This document shows positions 1-10,905 of a stretch of DNA of 64,000 bases, one piece after another. Source of the stretch: Sequoia sempervirens (taxonomy: Eukaryota; Streptophyta; Pinopsida; Cupressales; Cupressaceae); the NCBI GenBank assembly GCA_007258455.2, contig VDFB02373365.1, positions 226,589,848 to 226,653,847 of the forward strand, written 5' to 3'. The notes beneath the pieces were generated by a model. The model worked only from the letters and a program-made list of their open reading frames with translations, had not been told where the DNA came from and made no database searches. Position numbers and translations under genes: made by a program. Numbering within the stretch: position 1 is the first letter of the stretch; every line of letters begins with the position of its first letter.

Positions 1-1140
1 AACTATAAAAATCTGGTGTTTATACATGAGTTTTCATTCATAAATTTTCTGATTTGGTCCTACCGTGTGCATTTTTCATCTATTGTTTTCCATATTGTCC
101 CATTGAATCAATCGAGTTGTGCATTTTTTTATGTTTAGATCCATATCGGCATTGGTTCATTCTTGTCTCCCCGATCAATTCTGCATTTTTCTGCTTGCAT
201 GAGTCTATATTTCCTATCGGTAAGACTCATTTAATGTCACAACGATTGAAGTTTGTATGCAGGTGGTGTTCGGTAGGAATTTTGTATTGTCACAGTGACT
301 GGTTTTCTCCTTTGAGCTATTAGCGAGACATTTCTGTGGTTGTGGCAATAGTGGGATCTTCTATTGGCATATGTTGTGGCTATCGGGGTGGTGTCTCACC
401 AAGTTTTGTATGTCTCCCCGACTTGTGCACATGGAATGGTTCGTCGACATGAGTCAGATGGTCAGGCTAATGTCTTGCCAATTTCAAAATGTCTCAACGA
501 TGGGTGCACTTTGGGATCCCTTCGACGTATGTTATGATCTACAGCGAGAGGCCTTGGCGAGTTTCATTTGTCTCACTAACGATGCAAATGCTTTCTTCAA
601 AATGACTTTCGGTAAGACTATGATGGCTTCAGCGAAGGGTCATAACGAATGGGTCAGGTCTCACCGAAAGGTAACGATGGCTTTCGGTGAAGGTTCTATT
701 TTCTCTTGGTGAACGGGTATATGCTCGGGGCGCTTCAGTAAAACATGGTGCATTCTATAAGAGGTCCCCCCTGACATTGCTTTGTCTTTCCGATAATACA
801 CATGGGAACTTTGTTGGCATAAGAACTGCCATGTCTTGGCGAATGGAAAACAAATGGGGCCTTGTGGTATAACAAAGTGTGATCTGCATGATGTCTCCCC
901 GATGTCGCAGGGTCTGGGTGAAATACAAGTGCAAGGGATGAAGTGTTTGAATTGCCTTCGGCAGGACGATATGTTTTGTCTTTTCAACTATCATTGGTAA
1001 AAAATAGAATTTCAAAATGTTAAGCCGACATGTTTCTGCTTGGATGACCGTTGCTTGCCAACTCGATTGGAGCCCAAATTTTGTGTTGGGCCGACATGTG
1101 ATCTCAATTTGTTATTTTCTTCAAATGCTTGTATAAATAG
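1..1140 (+). repeat. LTR/U3-like block with short degenerate motifs
   Basis: No gene is seen; the open frames here are short and overlap on both strands. The stretch carries scattered copies of short motifs: CGGTAAGACT (about 216 and 610), CTCCCCGA (about 168, 415, 894) and CTCACCGAAAGG (about 660). The same motif set fills the right two thirds of the TG...CA insertion at 5965-8009. It ends in a TATA box at 1132-1139, so a U3 promoter region of an LTR is a reasonable reading. The left end lies outside the window and no matching partner LTR was found, so its owner (element 1 or another element) is unresolved. Confidence 0.45.
1132..1139 (+). promoter_or_regulatory. TATA box of a probable LTR promoter
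   Basis: TATAAATA in the context GCTTGTATAAATAGGC, about 850 bp upstream of the decayed gag of element 1. The motif is the plant TATA consensus. Its use as an LTR promoter is inferred from position only. Confidence 0.4.
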
Positions 1141-1984
1141 GCATTTTACAATTGTAAAAGGAGAGATTTTTTAGAGTTATTAGTTATTTGATATACAGTA
1201 GGCAATTTCTAATGGATATAGTACTATAGATTCATCAGATCAAAGACTATGATGCATGTTTTCAAATTGGAGGTAATTATGAAAGTCAATTGACATTGCT
1301 GCACATGTTTGGTCTCAGTTATCTGTTGAATTTGATGAAAGTATGGATAAGTTTTCTCCAAGATGGACTCTTTCTGGTTGTTTAAATTGATATGACAAGT
1401 TTGTATTCAATTTATTAGTGCACATTTGTTGTACTTGTGTGATTGATTGATTGGTTCTTTCAAAGTAAAGACTAAATCCTTTTATTTAATCATAGTAATC
1501 AAAGAGATTCAATTGGATTATTCAAGTAGAGCTTAGTAGTCACAGTTTTGCATGTTTATACAAGTTGTAAACAAAATATATGCCAGATAATTTAAGTTTT
1601 CCCAAGAGAGTGTTGCTCATTTGATTTCATTTGACTCCACATACCCAATAAGGCACTGGTCTCTACATTTTATCATTTTGAATTCATTCATTTTCTTTAT
1701 ATCTTTTAAAGTTGAGCATTTTAGAATCTAGACCAGAGTATTGTTACCATTTGAATTATAATTGTTCACTCCCATCTGCCATTGTGAACAAGTTGTGAAC
1801 AAGTTGTTATAAGAAGATTTATTACAAGTTAAGTCTGCATTATTCAGAGAGGTACACCCACCCAAGTTTTGCAGCATCTAAAGAGTAGAAGGTTGAATTC
1901 TTTCAACCTTGTCTATTACCCTAAAGTGTATCAAGAGATTGGCAGCCTCTTGAGGCATCGTTCCTATGTTTTTGAGCCAGATAA
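1141..1984 (+). other. Probable 5' leader of element 1, no gene
   Basis: No coding frame and no clear primer-binding site is seen. The stretch lies between the TATA box and the Q-rich start of gag, where an R-U5 and untranslated leader would be expected. From about 1850 the sequence becomes richer in CAA/CAG, leading into gag. Confidence 0.3.
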
Positions 1985-3522
1985 CAGACAACAAGCCTAT
2001 CAATAGGCCCTAGCAACACAACAATGACAAGCTATCTTAGTAGCACAAAAAGAAACCTTAGCACAACAATAATAACAAAAACAAAAACAAGTAGCCTTAG
2101 TAGCTTAGCAAGCAGCCTTAGCACAAAAACAACATCAAGCTCAACAAGCAACCTTACCACAACAAGAACATCAAGCTCAACAAGAATCTTTACAAAACAA
2201 CATCAAGCTTAAAAAGCAGCCTTAGCACAACAAGTAGCTTCATTAGCACACCAACAACAATAGGCCCAACAACAAGCCTTACTAGCTCAACAGTATGCCC
2301 AACAATAGCAACAAGGTTCCTATTATCCTCACTTGAACATTGTCAATCCAAATGCATTGGGAACATATACATCAATACCCCAATCACCTTCATAGAATCT
2401 CACACCACCATACACCCCATACAACTCATCTGTCATCCCACCATATGTTTCTCCACCCAACCCGCAAGATGATTTAACATCATAATTTAAAGCACTCACT
2501 ATAAATGTAGGACCTTCGCATGGGAAGGAAAAGAAACCCCATACACGTAACTTGTGTCCCTATCCATTTGATCAAAACATAGCAATGGTACCATTTCTCA
2601 TGGTTTTGAAATCCCCAAAATTAAAAAATACAAAGGGAGAGGAAGTATTGTGGACCATATCAAATAATTTAATGTCATGTGCATGGAGGTAGCTTATAAT
2701 AATTCTTATCTAATGTGCCTCTTCCTTTGAAGTTTAATAGGTCCTGCTATGGATTGGTTTTCTCATCTGCCTGCTAGTATCAAAAATTTCCAAGAAATTA
2801 CTGATAAATTCATCAATCATTTCTCCTTCAATATTGACATGGATGTCAATCTAGAAGAATTATACACTCTTTGACAAAACCAAGAGGAAAATTTTGCTAA
2901 TTTCTTACAACGATGGAGACAGAGAGCTAGTAAAAGCAAGTGGCCTCTTCCTGATGAACAACAATTGGGAATCATCATAGCCAATCTAGATCCAAATCTA
3001 TCATTCCACTTGAAAATGTAGTGCATCATATCTTATGATGAGCTTTTCCCTAGAGCCCTTAACATCAAGAGAGCCCTAATATCATAGGGAAACACTCAAG
3101 CTTACAAAGAAAACCATCCCTCAACTAGTTCAAATGAGAAACCTTGTGTATGGGTAAAGAACAAAAACATAACAAATAATGGTTTGGTAGATGCTAAGGT
3201 AATCCTAAGTGCTCCTAGGCCTAATAAAAATCAAGTTTCTAACATTCAACCAACTATGCAACAAACAACACCTCCTCAGAATAATCACATCAATAACACC
3301 AATATGCAACAAAGGTGAACCGCTAATAGGAACAACTATCCCAAACATAAGTACACATAGCTATCAGAACCTATCAAAGAAATCATAAAGAAGTTGGTCG
3401 AGTCAAATATGATAGCACTTCCCAACTTTGAAAACTACCAAGAGCCACAAGAGAAACCATCCTGGTACAATGAGAACGATCTCTGTGACTTTCACAAAAT
3501 CAAAGGACATAAAAAGAAAACT
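1985..3522 (+). pseudogene. gag: Tat gag pseudogene (element 1)
   Basis: Retrotransposon capsid precursor. The first part (about 1985-2330) is a CAA/CAG-rich stretch encoding a Q/A-rich segment in a decayed frame, equivalent to the long Q/A region of element 2 gag. The core follows at about 2540-3020, with the Retrotrans_gag signature around MDWFSHLPASIKNFQEI and FLQRWRQRASKSKWPLP. These align with EWFSCLPSGIRTFQEI and SFLQRWRSKAN of element 2. A proline-rich tail follows. In-frame stops and frame changes break it throughout. No CCHC zinc knuckle was seen. Confidence 0.75.
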
Positions 3523-3524
3523 GC

Positions 3525-4607
3525 ATGAAACTAAAGAATATCATTCAAGATCTCATAGAAAATGATACCATATCTTTTGAGGTACCAGTTGGGAATAAGG
3601 ATCTTAAGATATATAAGAACCCTATTCCAAATCATAACAAAGCAAACAACAGTAGCAAAGCTAAGGATTACACAAATGTGCAACATGCCTATTCCAATGT
3701 AGTTGCCTCCTATGATAGTGTTATTACTATTGTCCCCATCAAAGGAGCTAGTATGGAATGTGGAGTCACAACACAACATGGAAAAATAACCATTGAAGGA
3801 GTCCCATCTCAATCTAGGACACAACCTACTTTTCCCACATCTAATCCTATCAAGTACAATCTTCTAGAATAGCTTAAGTAGACCCCCACACAAATATCTA
3901 TCTTAGAACTCTTAAGGTTGTCACCCACACTCAGGGAAATATTGGAGAAAGCCTTGTCTAAGTCATCTACTCATAATAATATTGATACTAATCAGTTTCA
4001 AGCTAAGGTAGGCCATGTAACCAACCATCTTCTAACCTTCTCTGAGAAATACCTACCATCACAACCATCTCATAATCATGTTTTACACCTTGAGGTTATT
4101 ATTCATAAAAACAAGGTCAAAAGAGTCTTGGTAGATGGAGGTGTTAATCTAAACATTTGTACACTTTAGTTGATCAAACATTTGGGCTATTCAGAAGATA
4201 CTATTGAGAAAGCAAAGAGTACCACCATCATAGCATATGATGACCAAGAATAGGTATCACAAGGAATCATTGCACTTTCCATTCAGGTGGTACCTTTTAT
4301 TACAGAAACTACATGTCAAGTGTTTGATCTTGATCTTCCCTATAACATCTTGCTTGCCCAACCATGGATCCATGCTCTAAAAGTTGTAGCCTTGACTTAT
4401 CATCAATGTGTGAAGTTTCCTTTTGAAGGTAGAGAAATCACTAACCATGGAGATCCTGAGCCTTTTTACTACTATGAAAGTCTCGAAGCTAAGTTCTATA
4501 AGATCCCCAAAATACCCAAGAATGATGAAGGGCCTACACCATCAAGCTTATTTGTTGACCCATCATCCCTAACCTCTACCTCAACAACAAAAATACCCAT
4601 TATGTAG
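3525..4607 (+). pseudogene. pro: Tat retropepsin region (element 1)
   Basis: Aspartic protease region of the polyprotein, matching 29647-30744 of element 2. The first 115 codons (3525-3872) are the linker ending in a conserved ECGVTTQHGKITIEG segment. The protease follows, with RVLVDGGVNLNICT near 4120 carrying the catalytic Asp in a VDGG setting usual for Tat elements. The downstream segment YNILLAQPWIHALKVVA near 4340 is the typical second conserved block. Stops fall at about 3870, 4167, 4250 and 4605, so no continuous protein is possible. Confidence 0.78.
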
Positions 4608-5640
4608 AGCATACCTGATGTCAAATCACTAATCCAAGATGATGGTTGTGGGAACTAGAAGCTACTAAAAGACACCTTTGTCTTAGGAGAGTTACCTGTT
4701 TCTCCTCAGTCTCATGGGAAATGTACATCTATCACCAAAGAACCCGAAACAATCAAGATGGCAGCTACTACCTTCACCAAGTGGGGGGATTTGAACTAGG
4801 AAGATGTGAATGAGGAAGACATCTCTAAACTCATCTATCAAGATGAATGACCTATCCCTATTATTCCCATGGAAGATGATACTAAAGGCTTGCAGCTCAT
4901 AAAAAATTGGGGATATAACAAGAATGAAAAGCGAGGACAAAATGGTAATGGTTTACTAGAACCCATCGTTCCTAAGAAATGAATAAAGAATCTTGGCTTA
5001 GGTTGTACTACTAGCAAGGTCACACTTATTGGAAAAGGTATTTCCGCTAAATGAATTGAGGCTTACTCTTGGTTACCTACATCATGTGATAAAACCTTAG
5101 ATGAATTTCCCCTTGATATTGTTGAACTATTTGAGAACAACACCCTCTTTATGATATCCATAACATCCCTTGTCTCAAGCAACCAACCAACTGAAATACA
5201 CCTAGTATACCCAAAACTTATTGACATAGACCAAGGACCACCAATTCTAGATTTATTTGAAAGTGATGAAGTGATCTCAGAATTCATGGGACTTTGGGAC
5301 AAATTATCATGGGTAGATCACAAAGAAGGCTTTGACATAGAGCTCGACTCAGGGGTATACTATGGGGAGATGATTGAATCCTTCAATTCCAAAATTAATG
5401 AAATGCAACTAACATGCAGATCCTTGAGTGAAAACCACCTAGTGGCACTCTTTGATTCTAAAATAGTAAAAAAAAGGATGCATCCAATAGTAAAAACCTC
5501 TATGAGGCACCCAAGGATGAGGGATTCAATCTCCCCCTTAGTGTAATACATCTAGAAAAATCAATAGTGCTAGCAGAAAATGCCACTCCAGTCAATGTGG
5601 GAATAGAAGAAGCACCTAAAATCACCTTCTATGTTGATTC
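4608..5640 (+). pseudogene. Protease-RT linker of element 1
   Basis: Degenerate coding DNA between protease and RT. The longest open piece (5151-5546) reads like the 28495-29025 piece of element 2; both contain a match around IESF, SENH and VALF/VALS. It has no catalytic motif and no named function in the family beyond a spacer. Stops and at least one frame change separate it from the RT. Confidence 0.6.
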
Positions 5641-5964
5641 CTTGCTAGAGGAAGAACAAAAGAACCTAACAACATTCATCAAAGACTGAAGAACTAATTG
5701 TACATGGTCATACAAAAATATGCTAGGCCTTGATCTTGAAGTGGTTGTGCATCACTTAGCAGTTTATCCTGAAGCCAAGCTAGTTAAGCAAAAATTAAGG
5801 AAGATGCATCCTCAAATAACACTCTTGGTCAAACTAGAGTTAAAAAAATTTCTTGATGTTGGATTTATTTGACCAATAGATTACCCTGAGTGAGTTTCAA
5901 ACTTGGTACCAGTCTCAAAATCCACTAGGGGCATCAAAATATGCATTGATTTTAGAGACCTAAA
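5641..5964 (+). pseudogene. pol: RT, 5' part (element 1), cut by insertion
   Basis: N-terminal fingers of the reverse transcriptase: conserved block around MHPQITLLVKLELKKFL, then SNLVPVSKS and ICIDFRDLN, the last being the family's (V/I)D(F/Y)R.LN motif. The frame stops at the left end of the TG...CA insertion, after the CTAAA repeat. It resumes on the other side at 8010 in the same motif. Three or four in-frame stops are already present in this fragment, so the gene was probably decaying whatever the insertion did. Confidence 0.82.
5960..5964. repeat. Target-site duplication CTAAA, left
   Basis: CTAAA directly before the TG that opens the 5965-8009 insertion; its twin is at 8010-8014. Using only one copy restores the reading phase of the interrupted RT, which independently supports this as the true target duplication. 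Confidence 0.88.
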
Positions 5965-8009
5965 TGTAAGGAAATCTAGGAGCACAATCTAATGAAAACT
6001 CCATACAGTAGTGCCTTCGGTAACTTTAATTTGATTAGGTTACCTCAAAGACATGAACAAATATGTCTTAATGCGGAAACAGACATAGTTCATTTCCCAC
6101 ATTGATCCATTTGAGAGAAACCCATGTAAATTCAACAACAAGAATTAACAGATTCTACTACATGAACCAAGAGACATGAACGATGAAATAGAAAACCAGA
6201 ACACAAAGATTTACATGGGGAAAATCCTTTTAGATAAAAAAAACCACACTCCAAAGATCGAGCCATTGTATTATTCAACAACAAAATAGTTACAATATAA
6301 TTTCAGGCTCTTAGCCTTTTCAGAGATTACATCTTGTTCATTTTGAATACAACTGGTAGACAACTATTCCTGAGAGATCAACCAAAGCAATCAAGATCAT
6401 GAGAGATTCCACCAGCTTGACTCTACCTCTCAATCCTCTGCTTCGACCTCATGGCTTCAGCCTTTCAGCTAGCCACTTGGTCCTTACTCTATAGTTCTCT
6501 CTGGCTCTCAGCTCTTTTTGTACTCTTACTAGCACACTACTTCAGAACGTCCAATGCATACGTATATGCATTCGTTCTCAATAGTCAAAAAGTAATTACC
6601 GACTCAACATCAGAATTGTAATAAAAATGTTTCCACTCTAGTGTAGATTTTTCCTTCCACACAGAAATGGTTGCAACGGTTCACGTTTTTCCTTCTTGGG
6701 TTGGTCCACATCACACCATGTTGGGCAATATTCACTCGGTCAATAGCGATCAACTTGTGTCGCATATTGGTGAGACACTAGAAGTGTCTCCCTGATGCCA
6801 CAAGACCTAATTACATGTTGTCGCCAAGAGTCATCTCCATCGGCAAGAGGTTCCACTAAGCTTACAAGTTACATCGACCTTAGCATGCACATTGGTGAGA
6901 CTATCGCTATCACCAAGAGATCACATCAAGTCTTCAAGTCATGCCAAAACCCATTGTAATCCTATCAGTATCCATCTATCGACAAGACTCATCTTTCTCC
7001 AAGACGTCACAATGAGCTTCATGTTATACTGATCTCCAAACAATCACCAAGAGTCATGTTGACATCCAAGAAGCATCGACCAGACCATCGCTAATCGGTG
7101 AGAGGTCATACCGAAGTCCAAAGAGTCATACCGACAACAGGATTCCCATCAGCAAGACATCACCCCACAAGTTCTAAGTCACCCCGAGTCTATCTTGTCA
7201 GCCAGACTTACCGCTTTCACCAAGACTTCATACTAAAGCCTTTAAGTCATATTGATGTGTTCCACTATTGGCGAGAGAATCAACCTTTAGCAAGACTTCT
7301 TACCGAGGCTTCCATGTTATCCTGAAACAACTATTTGCCAAGAGTCACACCGAACCGATGACCCCACATGCTGTCAGTGAGACTTCTGATATTTGATGAG
7401 ACATCATATCGAAACAAGCCTTTCGACCAAGGGTCTCCTCGATGTCTTCAAGAGTGTTTCATTGTCACCAAGACAATCCTTCATTGCTGAGACTTCACAT
7501 CGAGACCCTTAAGTTACTCCATGTGTCTGTCAGTGAGATATATCACTATCGGTAAGACTTCTTACCGATCACCCAAGGGTTTCCCTGAAAACTCCAACAC
7601 TATCACTGAGACATGTTACTTTTGGTAAGACTTCTCACCGAGCTGCTATAGGTTACCCCGATGACTTCAATGCGTATCCCTATTGACAAGACCTTCCAAT
7701 GTCACTGGGACTTCTTCCTGAGTGTTGAAGTCACTCTGAAGCCCCCGGTCGCTATGAGTCTCCCCGATGCTTGAATGAATGGCCTGTCGGCTAGAGATCT
7801 CTATGCGGTGAGAAGTTACAATGACTACTTTATGTCACAGCGACAGAATCCAAAGTGAAAGTGTTTGGAAAGACTTCTACAAGGTCACAATGACCAGAAT
7901 ATTTCACAAGATTCCCAAACTACTAGTCGGCCAGACCAAAGAAATGTCACACCGACTTTTCTCTTCTAGAGGTTCCAACCTGTGAGATTGAGTCAACAAT
8001 TTTCCAACA
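5965..8009 (-). mobile_element. Solo LTR (2,045 bp, TG...CA) inside element 1 RT
   Basis: It begins TGTAAGGAAA and ends TTTTCCAACA, short imperfect inverted ends of LTR type, flanked by 5-bp CTAAA repeats and landing in RT coding sequence. No gag-pol frames exist inside, so it is best read as one LTR left after LTR-LTR recombination. The segment 6210-6300, read on the minus strand, gives GGATTTTCCCCATGTAAATC. That resembles the R-U5 region of plant Copia-type LTRs and suggests minus orientation. The 6700-7960 part, which would be U3, is an array of degenerate palindromic units. A non-autonomous TRIM/LARD-like insertion is the alternative. Confidence 0.8.
6760..7900. repeat. Array of degenerate palindromic ~22-nt units
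   Basis: About 20 dispersed units resembling TCGGTRAGA-CT-TCTYACCGA lie every 30-80 bp. The best is 7548-7569: ATCGGTAAGA, then CT, then TCTTACCGAT, a perfect inverted repeat. Others are near 7083, 7281, 7492, 7624 and 7805. The units are half-sites or whole palindromes with substitutions; spacing is irregular, so it is not a simple satellite. Confidence 0.6.
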
Positions 8010-8014
8010 CTAAA
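8010..8014. repeat. Target-site duplication CTAAA, right
   Basis: The second CTAAA, directly after the ...CCAACA end of the insertion. RT coding resumes here in phase with the left fragment. Confidence 0.88.
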
Positions 8015-8988
8015 CAAAGCATGTCCAAAGGATGATTTCCCTCTTCCTATTGTCAATCTCATTATAGACTTAACAACAGGGCATGAAATGCTATCACTCA
8101 TGGATGGTTTTTTAGTCTATAATCAAATCATAATCAGTAAGGGGGATCAATATAAAACTATGTTCACATGTCCATGGGGAGCCTATTGCTGGAATGCGAT
8201 GTCATTTGGGTTAAAGAATGCATGAGAAAAATATCAAAGAGAAATTACCCTCATCTTTCATGACATGCTCCACAAAATAGTTGAAGATTATGTGGATGAT
8301 ATTTTGGAAAAGTCAAGGAAAAGAAGTGAGCACATACAAGTCTTAGGAACCATCTTTGATAGGCTTGAAGAATACAAAGTAAGGATAAATCCAAAAAAGT
8401 GTGTTTTTTGGGTTACATCAGGTAAACTTCTGGTGTTCGTCATTTCACAAAGAGGGGTAGAAATTGATCTAGCAAAGGTAAAATCCATCCTAGAAATGGA
8501 ACCACCACAAACACTAAAGCAAATGAGAATATTACAAGGTAGACTGCAATCTATCAGAAGGCTTATAGCACAACTATCAGATAAAATCCACCCCTTTTCA
8601 AATCTTCTCCATAAAGGGATAACTTATAAGTGGGATGAGAAGTGTGATAAATCTTTCTAGCATATCAAAGATTATCTACTAACACCTCTAGTGCTCATGT
8701 CACCAATACTAAACAAACCATTGATCCTATATATCTCAATAATACTAGCAACACTAGGAGCTCTTTTAGCACAACATGATGAAAATGGAAAGGAAAGGGC
8801 CATCTACTACATCAGTAGAACCTTGGTGGGCTATGAGATGAATTATTCACCCATTGAGAAGGCATTCCTAGCAGTTGTTTTAGCTTCACAAAAATTCAGA
8901 CACTACATGTTGTCACATCTAATCAAGCTCATTACAAAAATCAATCCATTGAAATACCTGGTATCCAAAATAACTCTCATAGGATGAA
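8010..8988 (+). pseudogene. pol: RT 3' part and RNase H (element 1)
   Basis: Continuation of the RT. PKDDFPLPIVNLIID follows the insertion, then MDGFLVYNQI, CPWGAYCWNAMSFGLKNA and the catalytic YVDDILEKSRKRSEH near 8290; here the YVDD box is intact. The thumb and connection (NPKKCVFWV, LQGRLQSIRRLIAQLSDK) lead into the RT-linked RNase H, with ATLGALLAQHDENGKERAIYYISRTL and SQKFRHYMLSH. Stops occur near 8223, 8658 and 8985. The order and residues match 27315-28480 of element 2. Confidence 0.87.
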
Positions 8989-9775
8989 TGGCTAAATGGG
9001 TGATGATCTTAACAAAGTTTGACATAGAGTATGTAGAGTGCAAGGAAATCAAAGGAAAAGTGATCACAAACCAACTAGTAGAAGAACCTATCTATGCTGA
9101 GAACCCATTGGTATTTAAATTCCCTGATGAATTAGTGTTCCTTATCAACCTCATAGCTTAGTGGAAGAAGTACTTTGATTGATCATTCACCCAACATGGA
9201 TCGGAAGTAGGAATTATTTTCATCACCCCCAAGGTGATTGCATTCCAAAGTCATATAGCCTATCATTCGCATGTACGAACAACATTGTTGAGTATGAAGC
9301 CTTAATCACAGGTTTGAGGATAGCAGTTTAGTGGGAGATACAAGAGATGAAAGTCTATGGAGACTCATAGTTGGTTATCAACCAAATCAATGACAACTAT
9401 CAAACTAGAGAAAAAAAGCTTACTCCTTTCAAGAAAATGGTGGAGAATCTTAAGAATATTTTCATAGACATAACTTTTGAGCAGATTCCTCATCTACAAA
9501 ATAGAGCAACAGAAATTATGGCAATGATTAGATCACTGTTAGACATGTCGAACAATGTCCTCCAATGTGAATTCTTGGTAGAGAAACTTCTTGTACCAAC
9601 TTTTGAAATCCCTAAATTTGAATTTGTGTGTGTCATTGTTGGTCCTAGATCCACATGGTACCATGACATCTTTACTTACTTAAGCAGAGGAATCCTCCCT
9701 TTTGATATCACCTCAAACCATAAAAGGACCTTTGTTAAAAAGGCATCCTGATTCATGATCCTAGGTGATACCCTT
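8989..9775 (+). pseudogene. Archaeal-type RNase H (aRNH) of element 1
   Basis: The extra RNase H specific to the Tat lineage. The start is seen as VITNQLVEEPIYAENP and FTQHGSEVGIIFITP. A frameshift follows near 9220, and the C-terminal part reads on in 9371-9751 (VINQINDNYQTREKKLTPFK, then ITFEQIPHLQNRATEIMAMI). The glycine of the usual YFDGS block has become a stop (TGA) near 9180. It aligns with 26611-27314 of element 2. Confidence 0.78.
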
Positions 9776-10905
9776 TAATACCATCAAAGCATCGAAGGGA
9801 AATTGCTACGATGCCTTAACCAACAAGAAGCCTTAATTGCTTTAACAGAAGTACATGATGGTATATGTGGGTCCCATTCTAGTGGTATGACATTAGCTAA
9901 GAAACGATTGAGGACAGGGTACTATTGGGCAACCATGGAAAAGGAATCCCATCAGTATGTGCAGAAGTGTGTCCAATGTCAATAGCATGGAGACCTAATT
10001 CATGCCTCAACTCAAGAGTTGCAACCCATGATCACACCATGGCCTTTTTTGCAGTAGGGACTTGACCTTATAGAAAAAATCACCCCAACCTCATCCAATG
10101 GCCACAAGTTTATCATGACTACCACTGAGTACTTTAATAAGTGGGTTGAAGCCATTCCCATGACATATAATTAGGAAGAAAATTTCCAAATTTATCCTAA
10201 ATTATCTATTGTTTCATTATGGTGTTTTGCAAACTCTCATCTAAGATAATGGAACCCCTTTTAAGAATTAGGATGTAAAAGAGTTGTGCCAAAATTTCAA
10301 GATCCAACACTAATTCTCTACCCTGTATTATCCCCAAGGCAATGACCAGGATGAGGCTCCAAACAAATCCATCTTGAAAATATTGAAGAAAATAGTAAAT
10401 GAAGTTGGTCGTGATTGGCATTTGTAACTAAAGCCTACTCTCTGGGCTTATCAAACCAATATCTAGATTCCTATAGGTGTAACCCCTTTCTCCCTGGTTT
10501 GGATGAGAAGCCATCTTGCCTATTGAAGCTGAGCTACCATCATTATGAGTATCATTAAAGAACTTGATTACTGAGGAAGAATATAGAGTGTCTCGGCTAA
10601 ATGAACTAGAATTCCTAGATGAGTTTTGTCTTAACGCCATCAATCACTTTCAAGTATATCAAAACTGATTGAAACTGATCTATAACAAGAGGATCAAATT
10701 TCAGTAATTCCAAGTCGGAGATCTTGTCCTATAGCAGAATTAGAAGAACCTTCTAGATCAAGACATCAAAGGAAAGTTTGAACCTAACTGGTTGGATCCT
10801 TTGTCATCACAACAAGCTACAAATCAAGAGCATACCAACTATCAACCCTTGAAGGTGAACCATTGTAGGAGCCAACTAATAGCTTGCATCTCAAAAGGTT
10901 TTATG
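9776..10905 (+). pseudogene. int: Integrase (element 1)
   Basis: The HHCC zinc-binding end is visible as EVHDGICGSHSSGM followed by CVQCQ, both in 9803-9985. The DDE core follows: GLDLIEKI near 10060, DNGTPFKN near 10245 and an Asp-Glu-Ala block (DEAPNKSILKILKK) near 10350. The C-terminal part continues to about 10905 and ends in LKRF, as in element 2. Stops replace several residues (after CVQCQ, before DNG, before PW), so it is inactive. Confidence 0.82.

Noticed and set aside
54..1015. Five open frames of 61-113 codons on both strands
   Set aside because: They overlap each other on both strands, have no recognisable domain and lie in motif-rich LTR-like DNA.
7098..7325. 75-codon frame inside the solo LTR
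   Set aside because: Lies on the palindromic unit array and has no family resemblance; on the plus strand while the LTR probably reads minus.
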